Made by a program: the position numbers and the translations under genes. 64,000 nt of DNA, from contig NZ_JNYY01000007.1 in the NCBI RefSeq assembly GCF_000716785.1, forward strand, positions 186,001-250,000, given 5' to 3'. Positions 46,863 to 55,666 of the stretch are shown piece by piece. The notes beneath the pieces are model-generated. The model saw only the letters and a program-made list of their open reading frames with translations, did no database searches and was not told the DNA's origin. This DNA comes from Amycolatopsis vancoresmycina (GTDB lineage: Bacteria; Actinomycetota; Actinomycetes; Mycobacteriales; Pseudonocardiaceae). Numbering within the stretch: the stretch's first letter is position 1; each line of letters opens with the position of its first letter.

Positions 46863-47504
46863 CTACGCGAGGACGGCCGCGACCATCGCGTCGCGCAGGA
46901 ACTTCCCGTAGCGCTGCGGGGACCAGCCGCGTTCCAGGCAGAGCAGCTCGTACTGCTCCGGGCCGTGGTAGGTCCACAGGATGTCGCGGACGTCGTCGGC
47001 GGTCAGGCCGGGCTTGACCTGGCCGGTGGCCAGCAGATCGGCCGAGAAGTACGTCATCGCCAGCAGCATTTCCCGCCGCATCTGGGCCCACACCTCGGCG
47101 GCCGCGGGATCGGCGGCGGCCGCGTCGCGGGCCAGCAGCTGCACCGGGGACACCGCGGGGGCGATGCCCGCCAGGTGGTCGAGGTACAGCTCGATCTTCC
47201 GCACGGCGTCCGGCTCGGCCTGGATCTCGGCGATGAAGTCGCGGCCGGCGATGGGGACGTCCTCGTCGTCGCCGGCGACCGTCACGTCGAACACGGCCTT
47301 GAGCAGCGTCGCCTTGTTCGCGAACGCCTTGTAGACCGTCTGAACCGAGACGCCGGCCGCCTTCGCCACCTCGGGCATCGCGGTGCCCGCGTACCCCTTC
47401 TCCCGGAACAGCGCCGACGCCGCCGCCAGGATCCGGCGGCGGTTTTCGCGCGCCTGCTCCTGGCGTCGCGAAGTGTCGTACCGGCGCTTGACAGGGCCGT
47501 CCAT
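46863..47504 (-). CDS. TetR/AcrR family transcriptional regulator
   Basis: 213 residues. DNA-binding domain RRRILAAASALFREKGYAGTAMPEVAKAAGVSVQTVYKAF; the rest is a helical regulatory domain with PVQLLARDAAAADPAAAEVW. Divergent from the flavoprotein gene at 47570 with a double dyad between them, so it very likely represses that gene and itself. Confidence 0.9.
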   Translation of the reverse strand: MDGPVKRRYDTSRRQEQARENRRRILAAASALFREKGYAGTAMPEVAKAAGVSVQTVYKAFANKATLLKAVFDVTVAGDDEDVPIAGRDFIAEIQAEPDAVRKIELYLDHLAGIAPAVSPVQLLARDAAAADPAAAEVWAQMRREMLLAMTYFSADLLATGQVKPGLTADDVRDILWTYHGPEQYELLCLERGWSPQRYGKFLRDAMVAAVLA

Positions 47505-47519
47505 TTAGGTAGAGACTCC

Positions 47520-47546
47520 TCTATCGAATAGATACCCATCTATCAT
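47520..47546. promoter_or_regulatory. TetR double operator and -10 before the flavoprotein gene
   Basis: Two overlapping dyads share a central ATAGA: TCTAT-cga-ATAGA (47520-47532) and ATAGAT-accc-ATCTAT (47528-47543). The rightward -10 TATCAT (47541-47546) lies in the second. The pattern suits two TetR dimers. Confidence 0.6.
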
Positions 47547-47569
47547 GACACCCTGAGGGGGCGCTGACC

Positions 47570-48709
47570 ATGATGGAACAAGCCACGACCGACGCCGTCA
47601 CCGCCGCGCGGGACCTCGCGCCCGAGCTGAGCGCCCGTGCCGTCGAAGCCGAGCAGCTGCAGACCCTGCCCCGCGACCTGGTCGAGCGGGCCCGCGCGGC
47701 CGGGCTGTTCCGGCTGGCGACCCCGCGCGAGCTCGGCGGACTGGAGCTGCCGCCCGCCGCGATCGTCGAGGTGGTCGAGGAACTCGCCCGCGCGGACGGC
47801 TCCGCGGGCTGGACGATCACCATCGGCAACGGCTCGGCGTTCCTGGCCTGGCTGGACCCGGCCGTCGCCGCCGGGCTCGTGGCCGGCACCCCGGACCCGA
47901 TCGGCGGCGGCGTCTTCGCGCCGATGGGGCGCCTCACCCCGGACGGCAGCGGGAAGTTCACGCTCACCGGCCGCTGGGGCTTCTGCAGCGGCAGCCCGCA
48001 CACGGACCTGTTCTTCAACGGCGCCTTCGCCGGCGGCGACCCGCGGGACTGGCGGCTCGCCGCCGTGCCGGCCGCCGAGGTGCGGGTGGTGGAGAACTGG
48101 GACGTCACGGGCCTGCGCGGCACCGGCAGCCACGACGTCGAGATCGACGCGGTGGTGCGCGAGGAGCACACGATCGCACCGTTCACGAACCCGGCGCGCC
48201 ACGACGGCCCGCTGTGGCGCTTCCCGTTCTTCACGTTCGTGGGTGCGCTGCTGGTGGGTGTCCCGCTCGGCATCGCGCGGCGCGCCCTCGACGAGTTCAC
48301 GGCGTTCGCGCCGGCCAAGTTCCGCCCGCCGGGCCCGGGCCCGATCGCCGAGGACGGCGACGTCCAGCTCGCCCTGACCCGCGCGGAGGGCCGGCTGCGC
48401 TCGGCACGGGCGTTCGTCTTCGACGCGCTGGGGCAGCTGTGGGACACGGCGTGCGCGGGCGACGTCCCGGACGTCCGGCAGCGCGGCCAGTTCCTGCTCG
48501 CGACGCAGCAGGCGATGCGCGCTTCGCTGAGCGCGGTGAACTTCGCGTTCGGCTACGCGGGCGCGGGCGCACTGCACGCGGACCAGCCGATGCAGCGCTG
48601 CTTCCGCGACCTGCACGCGGCGGCCCAGCACATCTACTTCTCCACGGCGGCGTCCAAGCGGTACGCGAAGCTGCGGTTCGGGATCGAGCAGCCGACGTTC
48701 TGGTTCTAG
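47570..48709 (+). CDS. Acyl-CoA dehydrogenase-like flavoprotein (HsaA/hydroxylase type)
   Basis: 379 residues of the acyl-CoA dehydrogenase fold: N-terminal helices ending LFRLATPRELGGLELPP, the strand domain TGRWGFCSGSPHTDLFFNGA and ENWDVTGLRGTGSHDVEIDAVV, and the C-terminal helical bundle. The WGFCSG and GTGSHD motifs mark the reduced-flavin monooxygenase branch rather than a true acyl-CoA dehydrogenase, and I see no catalytic Glu of the latter. A partner flavin reductase is not adjacent. ATG after GAGGGGG. Confidence 0.85.
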   Translation: MMEQATTDAVTAARDLAPELSARAVEAEQLQTLPRDLVERARAAGLFRLATPRELGGLELPPAAIVEVVEELARADGSAGWTITIGNGSAFLAWLDPAVAAGLVAGTPDPIGGGVFAPMGRLTPDGSGKFTLTGRWGFCSGSPHTDLFFNGAFAGGDPRDWRLAAVPAAEVRVVENWDVTGLRGTGSHDVEIDAVVREEHTIAPFTNPARHDGPLWRFPFFTFVGALLVGVPLGIARRALDEFTAFAPAKFRPPGPGPIAEDGDVQLALTRAEGRLRSARAFVFDALGQLWDTACAGDVPDVRQRGQFLLATQQAMRASLSAVNFAFGYAGAGALHADQPMQRCFRDLHAAAQHIYFSTAASKRYAKLRFGIEQPTFWF

Positions 48710-48939
48710 CCGCCCCGGACGCGGCGGCTCCCGCTCCGGCGCGTCCGGAAGTACCGGACCCAGTAGAAGGCAGCCGCGAGTACCCCGAACACCGGCCACA
48801 CGAACCGCAGCGCGTCCTGCCACCCGGTCGCTTCCCAGCCGAGGGAGAGCACGACGGCCGCGACCGTGAACACGCTCCACACGATCGCCAGCCAGAACGC
48901 GATCCTCGCCGGCATCCGCCTCTTGGTCCCCTCAGTCAC
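48706..48939 (-). CDS. Small two-helix membrane protein
   Basis: 77 residues: basic N-terminus, two hydrophobic helices (IAFWLAIVWSVFTVAAVVLSL and FVWPVFGVLAAAFYWVRYF), and a basic tail. Stop codon overlaps the convergent flavoprotein stop. Upstream of it, 21 bases away, kdpE ends on the same strand, so it may be the last gene of the kdpDE transcript. Function unknown. Confidence 0.68.
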   Translation of the reverse strand: MTEGTKRRMPARIAFWLAIVWSVFTVAAVVLSLGWEATGWQDALRFVWPVFGVLAAAFYWVRYFRTRRSGSRRVRGG

Positions 48940-48960
48940 CCCGAGGAAGTACCCACTGGT

Positions 48961-49659
48961 TCAGACCTCGAAGCGGTAACCCATCCCCGGTTCCGTCAGC
49001 AGGTGCCGGGGCCGGGAGGGCTCCACCTCGAGCTTGCGCCGCAGCTGGGCCAGGTACACCCGCAGGTAGTGCGACTCCGTCTCGTACGACGGGCCCCACA
49101 CCTCGTGCAGGAGCTGCTTCTGCGCCACCAGCCGGCCGCGGTTGCGGACCAGCAGCTCCAGCACGCCCCACTCGGTCTTCGTCAGGTGGACCTCCACGCC
49201 GTCGTGGCGGCGGACCTTCTTCGCCGCCAGGTCCACGCTGAACGACGCCGTGTCCACCACCGCGTCCGCGCCGTCGCCGCCCGCCACCGCCGAGCGGCGG
49301 ACCGCCGCCCGCAACCGGGCCAGCAGCTCGTCCATGCCGAACGGCTTCGTCACGTAGTCGTCCGCGCCCGCGTCGAGCGCCTCGACCTTGTCCGCCGAGT
49401 CGCCGCGGGCGGACAGCACGATGATCGGGACCGTCGTCCAGCCGCGCAGGCCCGCGATCACCTCCGTGCCGTCCAGGTCCGGCAGGCCGAGGTCCAGGAC
49501 CACCACGTCCGGCTTGGTCTCGGCCACCGCCTTCAACGCGGCCGTGCCGTCGTGCGCGGTGATCACCTTGTAGCCGCGGGCGGACAGGTTGATCCGCAAC
49601 GCCCGCACGATCTGCGGCTCGTCGTCCACCACCAGCACGGTGGCACCCGGGTCGCTCAT
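48961..49659 (-). CDS. kdpE: KdpE response regulator
   Basis: 232 residues. Receiver domain with VVDDEPQIVRALRINLSARGY and phospho-Asp in VVLDLGLPDLDG; OmpR-type winged helix ending SHYLRVYLAQLRRKLEVEPSRPRHLLTEPGMGYRF, the typical KdpE C-terminus. It overlaps the kdpD stop by 4 bases. KdpE activates kdpFABC when K+ is low; those genes are not in this window. Confidence 0.95.
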   Translation of the reverse strand: MSDPGATVLVVDDEPQIVRALRINLSARGYKVITAHDGTAALKAVAETKPDVVVLDLGLPDLDGTEVIAGLRGWTTVPIIVLSARGDSADKVEALDAGADDYVTKPFGMDELLARLRAAVRRSAVAGGDGADAVVDTASFSVDLAAKKVRRHDGVEVHLTKTEWGVLELLVRNRGRLVAQKQLLHEVWGPSYETESHYLRVYLAQLRRKLEVEPSRPRHLLTEPGMGYRFEV

Positions 49660-52196
49660 CGCACCCCCTCCTCTTCGTACGCCACGCTGAACGCGGGCAG
49701 CGAAACCACGATGGTGAGCCCGCCGCCCGGGGTGTCCTCGGCGCGGATCGTGCCCCCCATCGCCTCGGTGAACCCCTTCGCCACCGACAGCCCGAGCCCG
49801 ACGCCCGGGGTCGTGTCCCGGTCGCCGCCGAGCCGCTGGAACGGCGCGAACGCCGAGTCCGCCGCCCCCTTGCGCAGCCCCTTGCCGTGGTCGACGATCC
49901 GCAGCTCCACCCGGCCGGAGTGGGCGCTGGCCCTGGCCGACACCGGGCCGCCGCCGCTACCGTGGCGCAGGGCGTTGTCCAGCACGTTCGCCACCACCCG
50001 CTCCAGCAGCCCGGGGTCGGCCAGCACCGAAGGCAGCTGGTCGTCGACCGCCACCAGCACCGCGTCCGATCCGTCCACAGTGGACAGGGCGTGCGCGACG
50101 ACCTCGTCGTAGCCCACCGGGCGCAGGTGGGGCTTGACCGCCCCGGTCGCCAGCCGCGATGAGTCGAGCAGGTTGTCGATCAGCCCGGCCAGCCGGTCGG
50201 CGGACAGCTCGATGGCCTCCATCAGTTCGGCGGTGTCCTCTTCGGACAGATCCAGGTCGGTGGCGCGCAGGCTGCCGATCGACGCCTTGATCGACGTCAG
50301 CGGCGTGCGCAGGTCGTGCCCGACGGCCGAGAGCAGCGTCGTGCGCAGCTCGGTCGCCTCCGCCTTGCGCTCGGCGCGGGCCGCGGCGGCGGCCGCGCGC
50401 TGCTGGCGCAGGGCGAGCAGCGCCTGCCCGGCAACGGCCTCCAGCACCTGCCGGTCGGCCGCCGGCAGCGCCCGCCCGCGCAGGGTCAGGTGCACGTCGG
50501 CGGTGACGGCGATGTCGACGTCGGCCTCGTCCGGGTCGGCGCACGGGTGCTCCCCCGCGCACGCCACCGCCCGCCACTCGCCTTCCTGCTTCTCCAGCAG
50601 CGTCACCGAGGTCAGCGCGAAGTTCTCCCGCACCTTTTCCAGCAGCCGCTCGATCGGGTTCGCGTGGGTCAGCACGGTCCGCGCGTAGGACGCCAGCAGC
50701 GCCGCCTCCGTCCGCGCCCGCGCCGCCTGCGCGGCCCGGCGCGCGGCCTGGTCGACGACCAGCGCGACGAGCACCGCGACCACGACCATCGCGATCAGCG
50801 TCACGAGGTTCTGCGGCGTGTGCACGTTGAGCGTGTACAGCGGTGGCGTGAAGAAGAAGTTGAGCAGGCCCGCGCCGAGCACGGCCGCGACCAGCGCCGG
50901 GCCCAGGCCGCCGACCAGCGCGACGATCACCGTGGCCAGCACGTAGGAGATGACGTCGGTGGCGAAGTCGAGCCCGCTCGGCACGACCACGCCGACCAGG
51001 GTGACCAGCACCGGCAGCACGACGCTCAGCACCCAGCCCGCGACCAGCCTCGACAGCCCCAGCGGGCTCGCCGCCGGCCGCGGCCGCAGGCGCCCACCCG
51101 CCTCGGAGTGGGTGACCGTGTGCACGTCGATCGGGCCCGACCGGTGGACCACCGAGGCGCCGATGCCCTCGTCGAACAGCCGGGCCACGCGCGAGCGCCG
51201 CGAGGTCCCGATGACCAGCTGGGTCGCGTTGACGCCGCGGGCGAAGTCCAGCAGCGCGGTCGGCACGTCGTCGCCGACGACCGTGTGGAACGTGGCGCCG
51301 ACCTCTTCGGCGAGCGTGCGGCAGCGGGCCATCGCGGTCGGGCCGATCCCGGCGAGGCCGTCGCCGCGCAGGATGTGCACCACCTGCAGTTCGGCGCCGG
51401 CCCGGGTGGCGATCCGGCTGGCGCGGCGGATGAGCGTCTCGCTCTCCGGGCCGCCGGTGATGGAGACGACGACGCGTTCGCGCGTCTCCCAGGTGTCGGT
51501 GATCCGCTGTTCGGCGCGGTAGCGCTGCAGGGCGACGTCGACCTGGTCGGCCACCCAGAGCAGGGCGAGCTCGCGGAGCGCGGTGAGGTTGCCGGGGCGG
51601 AAGTAGTTGCCGAGCGCGGCGTCGATCCGCTCGGCCGGGTAGACGTTGCCGTGGGCCAGCCGCCGCCGCAGCGCCTCCGGGGTGATGTCGACCAGCTCCA
51701 GCTGCCCGGCTCGGCGGACGACCTCGTCCGGCACGGTCTCCTGCTGGGTGACGCCGGTGATCCGCTCGACGACGTCGTTGAGGCTCTGCAGGTGCTGCAC
51801 GTTGACCGTGGACAGCACGTCGATCCCGGCTTCCAGCAGCGCGTCGACGTCCTGCCAGCGCTTGGCGTTGCGCGACCCCGGCACGTTGGTGTGCGCGAGC
51901 TCGTCGACCACGGCGACCTCCGGCGCGCGGGCGAGGATCGCGTCGACGTCCATCTCCTCGAACGCGCGGCCGCGATGGTCGGCGCGGCGGCGCGGGACGA
52001 TCTCGAGACCGTCGAGCAGTTCCGCGGTCTTGGCCCGGCCGTGCGTCTCCACCAGCCCGACGACGACGTCGGTGCCGCGGCCGAGCCGGCGGCGTGCTTC
52101 GCCGAGCATGGCGAAGGTCTTGCCGACGCCCGGCGCCGCGCCGAGGTAGATCCTCAGCTCCCCGCGGCGCGGCTTCGGCGCGTTCTCGGTGGTCAC
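49656..52196 (-). CDS. kdpD: KdpD sensor histidine kinase
   Basis: 846 residues from GTG 52196. N-terminal KdpD domain (RIYLGAAPGVGKTFAMLGEA, VVDELAHTNVPGSRN), universal-stress-like domain (VVSITGGPESETLIRRASRI), four membrane helices about residues 390-490, a GAF-like linker, H-box SAVGHDLRTPLTSIKAS, and HATPase with GVGLGLSVAKGFTEAMGG. The frame is open to 52268, but the motif-bearing sequence starts just after 52196. No kdpFABC on either side. Confidence 0.95.
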   Translation of the reverse strand: MTTENAPKPRRGELRIYLGAAPGVGKTFAMLGEARRRLGRGTDVVVGLVETHGRAKTAELLDGLEIVPRRRADHRGRAFEEMDVDAILARAPEVAVVDELAHTNVPGSRNAKRWQDVDALLEAGIDVLSTVNVQHLQSLNDVVERITGVTQQETVPDEVVRRAGQLELVDITPEALRRRLAHGNVYPAERIDAALGNYFRPGNLTALRELALLWVADQVDVALQRYRAEQRITDTWETRERVVVSITGGPESETLIRRASRIATRAGAELQVVHILRGDGLAGIGPTAMARCRTLAEEVGATFHTVVGDDVPTALLDFARGVNATQLVIGTSRRSRVARLFDEGIGASVVHRSGPIDVHTVTHSEAGGRLRPRPAASPLGLSRLVAGWVLSVVLPVLVTLVGVVVPSGLDFATDVISYVLATVIVALVGGLGPALVAAVLGAGLLNFFFTPPLYTLNVHTPQNLVTLIAMVVVAVLVALVVDQAARRAAQAARARTEAALLASYARTVLTHANPIERLLEKVRENFALTSVTLLEKQEGEWRAVACAGEHPCADPDEADVDIAVTADVHLTLRGRALPAADRQVLEAVAGQALLALRQQRAAAAAARAERKAEATELRTTLLSAVGHDLRTPLTSIKASIGSLRATDLDLSEEDTAELMEAIELSADRLAGLIDNLLDSSRLATGAVKPHLRPVGYDEVVAHALSTVDGSDAVLVAVDDQLPSVLADPGLLERVVANVLDNALRHGSGGGPVSARASAHSGRVELRIVDHGKGLRKGAADSAFAPFQRLGGDRDTTPGVGLGLSVAKGFTEAMGGTIRAEDTPGGGLTIVVSLPAFSVAYEEEGVR

Positions 52197-52585
52197 GCTG
52201 TCAGTGTGCCTCTCCGGCCGCGGCGTGCACGGCCGAGCCGGGTGGGAGCGCGGGTCCGCCACGGGCACCTTTCGAAGTAGGTCACCGGATCGGGTGACCG
52301 GGTCGACGTCACTCTGCGGTTTCCTCCCGCCGTTCCGGCGGCCGGCTGACGACGTCTTGATGCGTTCTTGACGGGCATTTACGCCGCCTTGACGCCTCAG
52401 TGGCGGCGGTCACGCAAGCGGTTGCCCGCTTCTCACCACAAGTAGTTGGTCAGTGACTCACGCCACAACCGGTGACCGAACACGCACGGAACGTGCAATT
52501 CGGGCAGACAAGATCTTCGGGTCGTGTTACACCTGTGTTACTGATAGTTGTATTAGCTAAGCAAATCTTTGGGAGGGGTTTCGCT
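52197..52585. other. 389-base intergenic region between kdpD and asnB
   Basis: Divergent promoter region, more AT-rich toward asnB. It holds GTCACC-ggatcg-GGTGAC (52281-52298), a perfect 6-6-6 dyad about 85 bases before kdpD; AAGCGG-ttgc-CCGCTT (52416-52431); and GTTAC-n6-GTTAC (52526-52541) before asnB. No open frame with good codon use was seen. Confidence 0.6.
52526..52541 (+). promoter_or_regulatory. GTTAC direct repeat before asnB (possible nitrogen site)
   Basis: GTTAC (52526-52530) and GTTAC (52537-52541) are separated by 6 bases, the spacing of GlnR half-sites; the second deviates from GAAAC. About 45 bases before the asnB start. Control of asparagine synthesis by GlnR would make sense but the match is partial. 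Confidence 0.3.
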
Positions 52586-54427
52586 ATGTGCGGTATCGCC
52601 GGCTGGGTCTCCTACGACACCGACCTCACCCGCCGCCGGGACGTCGTCGACGCGATGACGGGGACCATGGCCTGCCGCGGGCCCGACGACGCCGGCACCT
52701 GGGTGCGCACCCACGTCGCCCTCGGCCACCGGCGGCTGGCCATCATCGACCTGCCCGGCGGCCGTCAGCCGATGACGGTCTCGACGCCGAACGGCGACAT
52801 CGCGATGGTGTACAGCGGTGAGGCCTACAACTTCACCGAGCTGAAGGAAGAACTGACGAAGCTCGGCCACAAGTGGGAGACCGACAGCGACACCGAAGTG
52901 GTGCTGCACGGCTACCTGCAGTGGGGCGACGAGGTCGTCGACCACCTCAACGGCATGTACGCCTTCGCGATCTGGGACGAGCGCGACGAGCGCCTGGTCA
53001 TGATCCGCGACCGGATGGGCATCAAGCCGTTCTACTACTACCCGACGCGCGACGGCGTGCTGTTCGGCTCCGAGCCGAAGGCCATCCTGGCGAACCCGCT
53101 GGCCGAGAAGGTCGTCGACCTCGACGGCTTCCGCGAGCTGGCCGGCTTCACCAAGCGGCCGGGCTGGTCGCTGTGGAAGGACATGGAAGAGGTCCGGCCG
53201 GGCACGATCGTTTCGGTGTCCCGCGAGGGCATCAAGACCCGCACCTACTGGAAGCTGGACGCGAAGCAGCACACCGACGACCAGGAGACGACGGTCGCGC
53301 GCGTGCGCGAGCTGATGACCGACATCGTCAACCGGCAGCTGGTCGCCGACGTCCCGCGGTGCGTGCTGCTCTCGGGCGGCCTCGACTCCAGCGCCGTCAC
53401 CGGGCTCGCCGCCGCGCGGCTGGCCGAGCAGGGCGAGCAGCTGCGGACGTTCTCGGTCGACTTCTTCGGCCAGGAGGAGAACTTCAAGCCGGACGAGATG
53501 CGCGACACCGCGGACTCGCCGTTCGTGCGCGATGTGGCTTCCCTGGTCAACTCCGCCCACGAAGACGTCATGCTCAACCCGGGCGACCTGACCGACCCCG
53601 AGGTCCGGCGCGCGGTGCTGCGGGCCCGTGACATCCCGGCCGGCCTCGGCGACATGGACACGTCGCTGTACCTGCTGTTCAAGGCGATCCGGGGCCAGTC
53701 GACGGTGGCGCTGTCGGGCGAGTCGGCCGACGAGGTGTTCGGTGGCTACCGCTGGTTCCACGACGAGAAGGCCGTCAACGCGGACACGTTCCCGTGGCTG
53801 GCGTTCCGGACGTCGATGATGGACGAGCGGTCGTCGCTGTACACGCCGGAGCTGGTGAAGAACCTCGACGTCGAGTCGTACATCGCCGACCAGTACGCCT
53901 CGGCCGTTTCCGCGGTCGAGCACCTGGACGGCGAGTCGGCGGTCGAGGCGCGGATGCGGACGATCTGCAACCTGCACCTGACCCGGTTCGTCCGGATGCT
54001 GCTCGACCGCAAGGACCGCGCGTCGATGGCGGTGGGCCTGGAGGTCCGCGTGCCGTTCTGCGACCACCGGCTGGTCGAGTACGTGTACAACACGCCGTGG
54101 TCGCTGAAGACGTTCGACGGCCGCGAAAAGAGCCTCCTGCGGCACGCCACTTCGCACGTGCTGCCGGAATCGGTGGCCCAGCGGGTGAAGAGCCCGTACC
54201 CGTCGACGCAGGACCCGGGTTACGCGGCGGCCCTGCAGCAGCAGGTCAAGGAGGTCTTGGCCGAGCCTCGCCACCAGGTGTTCGAACTGGTGGACCGGGC
54301 CTGGGCGCACCGAGCGTCCGAAGTGGACTCGGCGACCATGGACCCGGCGATGCGCATCGGCCTGGACCGGGTGCTCGACCTGTACCACTGGATCGAGATG
54401 TACGCCCCGACGCTGCAGCTCGGCTGA
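52586..54427 (+). CDS. asnB: Glutamine-hydrolysing asparagine synthetase
   Basis: 613 residues. N-terminal glutaminase with Cys2 nucleophile (MCGIAGWVSY), RGPDDAGTW, and GHRRLAIIDL; C-terminal synthetase with the ATP-pyrophosphatase loop LLSGGLDSSAV and LSGESADEVFGGY. ATG 52586 has GGGAGGGG upstream. It converts aspartate, ATP and glutamine to asparagine. The next gene converges two bases past its stop. Confidence 0.96.
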   Translation: MCGIAGWVSYDTDLTRRRDVVDAMTGTMACRGPDDAGTWVRTHVALGHRRLAIIDLPGGRQPMTVSTPNGDIAMVYSGEAYNFTELKEELTKLGHKWETDSDTEVVLHGYLQWGDEVVDHLNGMYAFAIWDERDERLVMIRDRMGIKPFYYYPTRDGVLFGSEPKAILANPLAEKVVDLDGFRELAGFTKRPGWSLWKDMEEVRPGTIVSVSREGIKTRTYWKLDAKQHTDDQETTVARVRELMTDIVNRQLVADVPRCVLLSGGLDSSAVTGLAAARLAEQGEQLRTFSVDFFGQEENFKPDEMRDTADSPFVRDVASLVNSAHEDVMLNPGDLTDPEVRRAVLRARDIPAGLGDMDTSLYLLFKAIRGQSTVALSGESADEVFGGYRWFHDEKAVNADTFPWLAFRTSMMDERSSLYTPELVKNLDVESYIADQYASAVSAVEHLDGESAVEARMRTICNLHLTRFVRMLLDRKDRASMAVGLEVRVPFCDHRLVEYVYNTPWSLKTFDGREKSLLRHATSHVLPESVAQRVKSPYPSTQDPGYAAALQQQVKEVLAEPRHQVFELVDRAWAHRASEVDSATMDPAMRIGLDRVLDLYHWIEMYAPTLQLG

Positions 54428-54429
54428 GG

Positions 54430-55274
54430 TCAGCGCGTGCGCGTGGCCGCCCGGACGAAGGCGGCCACGCGCGGCGAGCGGGACGTCGACGGCCAGGCCA
54501 CCTGCAGCCGTGCTTCGCTGAGCCCGTCGAGCTCGCGGTAGGCGACGCCGTCGCGGGGGTAGCGCCGGGCGGCCGACTCCGGCAGGAACGTCACCGCCTG
54601 GCCGAGCTCGACCAGCCGCAACGCTTCGGCGAGGTCCTTCGCCGCAGGCCCGTGCGCGACGGGCGGTGGCTCGGCCAGCCGGGCGAGCGTCCCGGGGTCA
54701 CGGGCCCGGTAGTAGGCGTCGAGGCGCTCGTCGACGCCGGGCCACGTGACCGCCGGGCGGGCGAGGGCTGCCGCCAGCGTCATCGCTTCGCGGCCCCGCG
54801 GCTGGGCGGCGACACGCGGCTCGGCCCGGACCTGTTCGACGTCCAGCCCGGTGCGGTCGAAGGGGGCGGCCACCAGCGCCACGTCGCCACGGCCGTCGCG
54901 GAGCATGCACGCGGCTTCGTCGCCGGTCGTCGCGAACAGCAGCTCCGCCGGCTCGGCCAGCGTCGCGAGGATGCCCGGCAGGAGCCCGCCGTCACCGTCC
55001 GGTTTGGACACCACGACCAGCGAACCCGCCCGCCGGGCCCGGCGTCGCGCGGCCCGGGTCGCCTCGACGGCGGTGCGGGCGTCCGGCAGCATCGCCTCGC
55101 CTTCCGGCGTCAGCGCGACACGGCGGGTGGTGCGGTCGAAGAGCGGCACGCCGAGCGCGCGTTCGAGCCCGCCGACCGCGCGCGAAAGCGTCGGCTGGCT
55201 GACGCCCAGCCGGTCGGCGGCCCGGCCGAAGTGCAGCTCCCGGCCACCGCGACGAACGCTTCGAACCCATTCAT
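54430..55274 (-). CDS. LysR family regulator with a probable 5' frameshift
   Basis: From about 55239 down, the frame encodes a normal LysR protein (ELHFGRAADRLGVSQPTLSRAVGGLERALG, then the effector domain). The expected N-terminus, MNGFEAFVAVAG, is present but in another frame (55274-55242); one base is missing at 55240-55241. Restoring it gives MNGFEAFVAVAGELHF..., a textbook LysR start. An unbroken frame from ATG 55287 exists but replaces helix 1 with an Arg-rich sequence. Either a sequence error, a recent mutation or a real altered N-terminus. Divergent from the SnoaL-like gene. Confidence 0.75.
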
Positions 55275-55287
55275 ACGTGTTCAGCAT

Positions 55288-55300
55288 AAATGGCGTATTT
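55288..55300. promoter_or_regulatory. Possible LysR site in the divergent gap
   Basis: AAAT-ggcgt-ATTT (55288-55300), an AT-rich dyad in the short gap before the SnoaL-like gene, fits the T-N11-A LysR pattern. Weak evidence on its own. Confidence 0.3.
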
Positions 55301-55333
55301 CTCCTCCGGCACCGGCGCTGGTTGCCTGTCGGC

Positions 55334-55666
55334 ATGACCAACATCGACGTCATCCGCCGCTACCTCGACGCCTTCGGCCGCGGCGACCTCGAAGCGTTCG
55401 ACGAGCTGATCGACCCCGCGTACGTCAACCACAGCCCCAGCCTGCCGGGCCTGCCACCGGGGCCCGAGGGCCTGAAGCCGATCGTCGAGGACCTGCGCCG
55501 GCAGGCGCCGGAGTTGCGGTTCGAGGAGGTGCACCTGCTGGCGGACGGGAACTTCGTGGCGGCACACGTGCTGGTCCACGGCTTCGGCCCGGAACCGGCC
55601 CGGCAGATGCAGATCGAGCGGCTCCGGGACGGCCGGATCGTGGAGCACTGGCGCGTCACCGGCTAG
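55334..55666 (+). CDS. SnoaL-like/ester cyclase family protein
   Basis: 110 residues of the NTF2-like fold: VIRRYLDAFGRGDLEAFDELIDPAYVNHSPSLPG, then AAHVLVHGFG and the closing RLRDGRIVEHWRVTG. The family includes polyketide cyclases and many uncharacterised proteins; no polyketide genes are near. Likely controlled by the divergent LysR gene. Converges on iolG with 4-base overlap. Confidence 0.85.
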   Translation: MTNIDVIRRYLDAFGRGDLEAFDELIDPAYVNHSPSLPGLPPGPEGLKPIVEDLRRQAPELRFEEVHLLADGNFVAAHVLVHGFGPEPARQMQIERLRDGRIVEHWRVTG

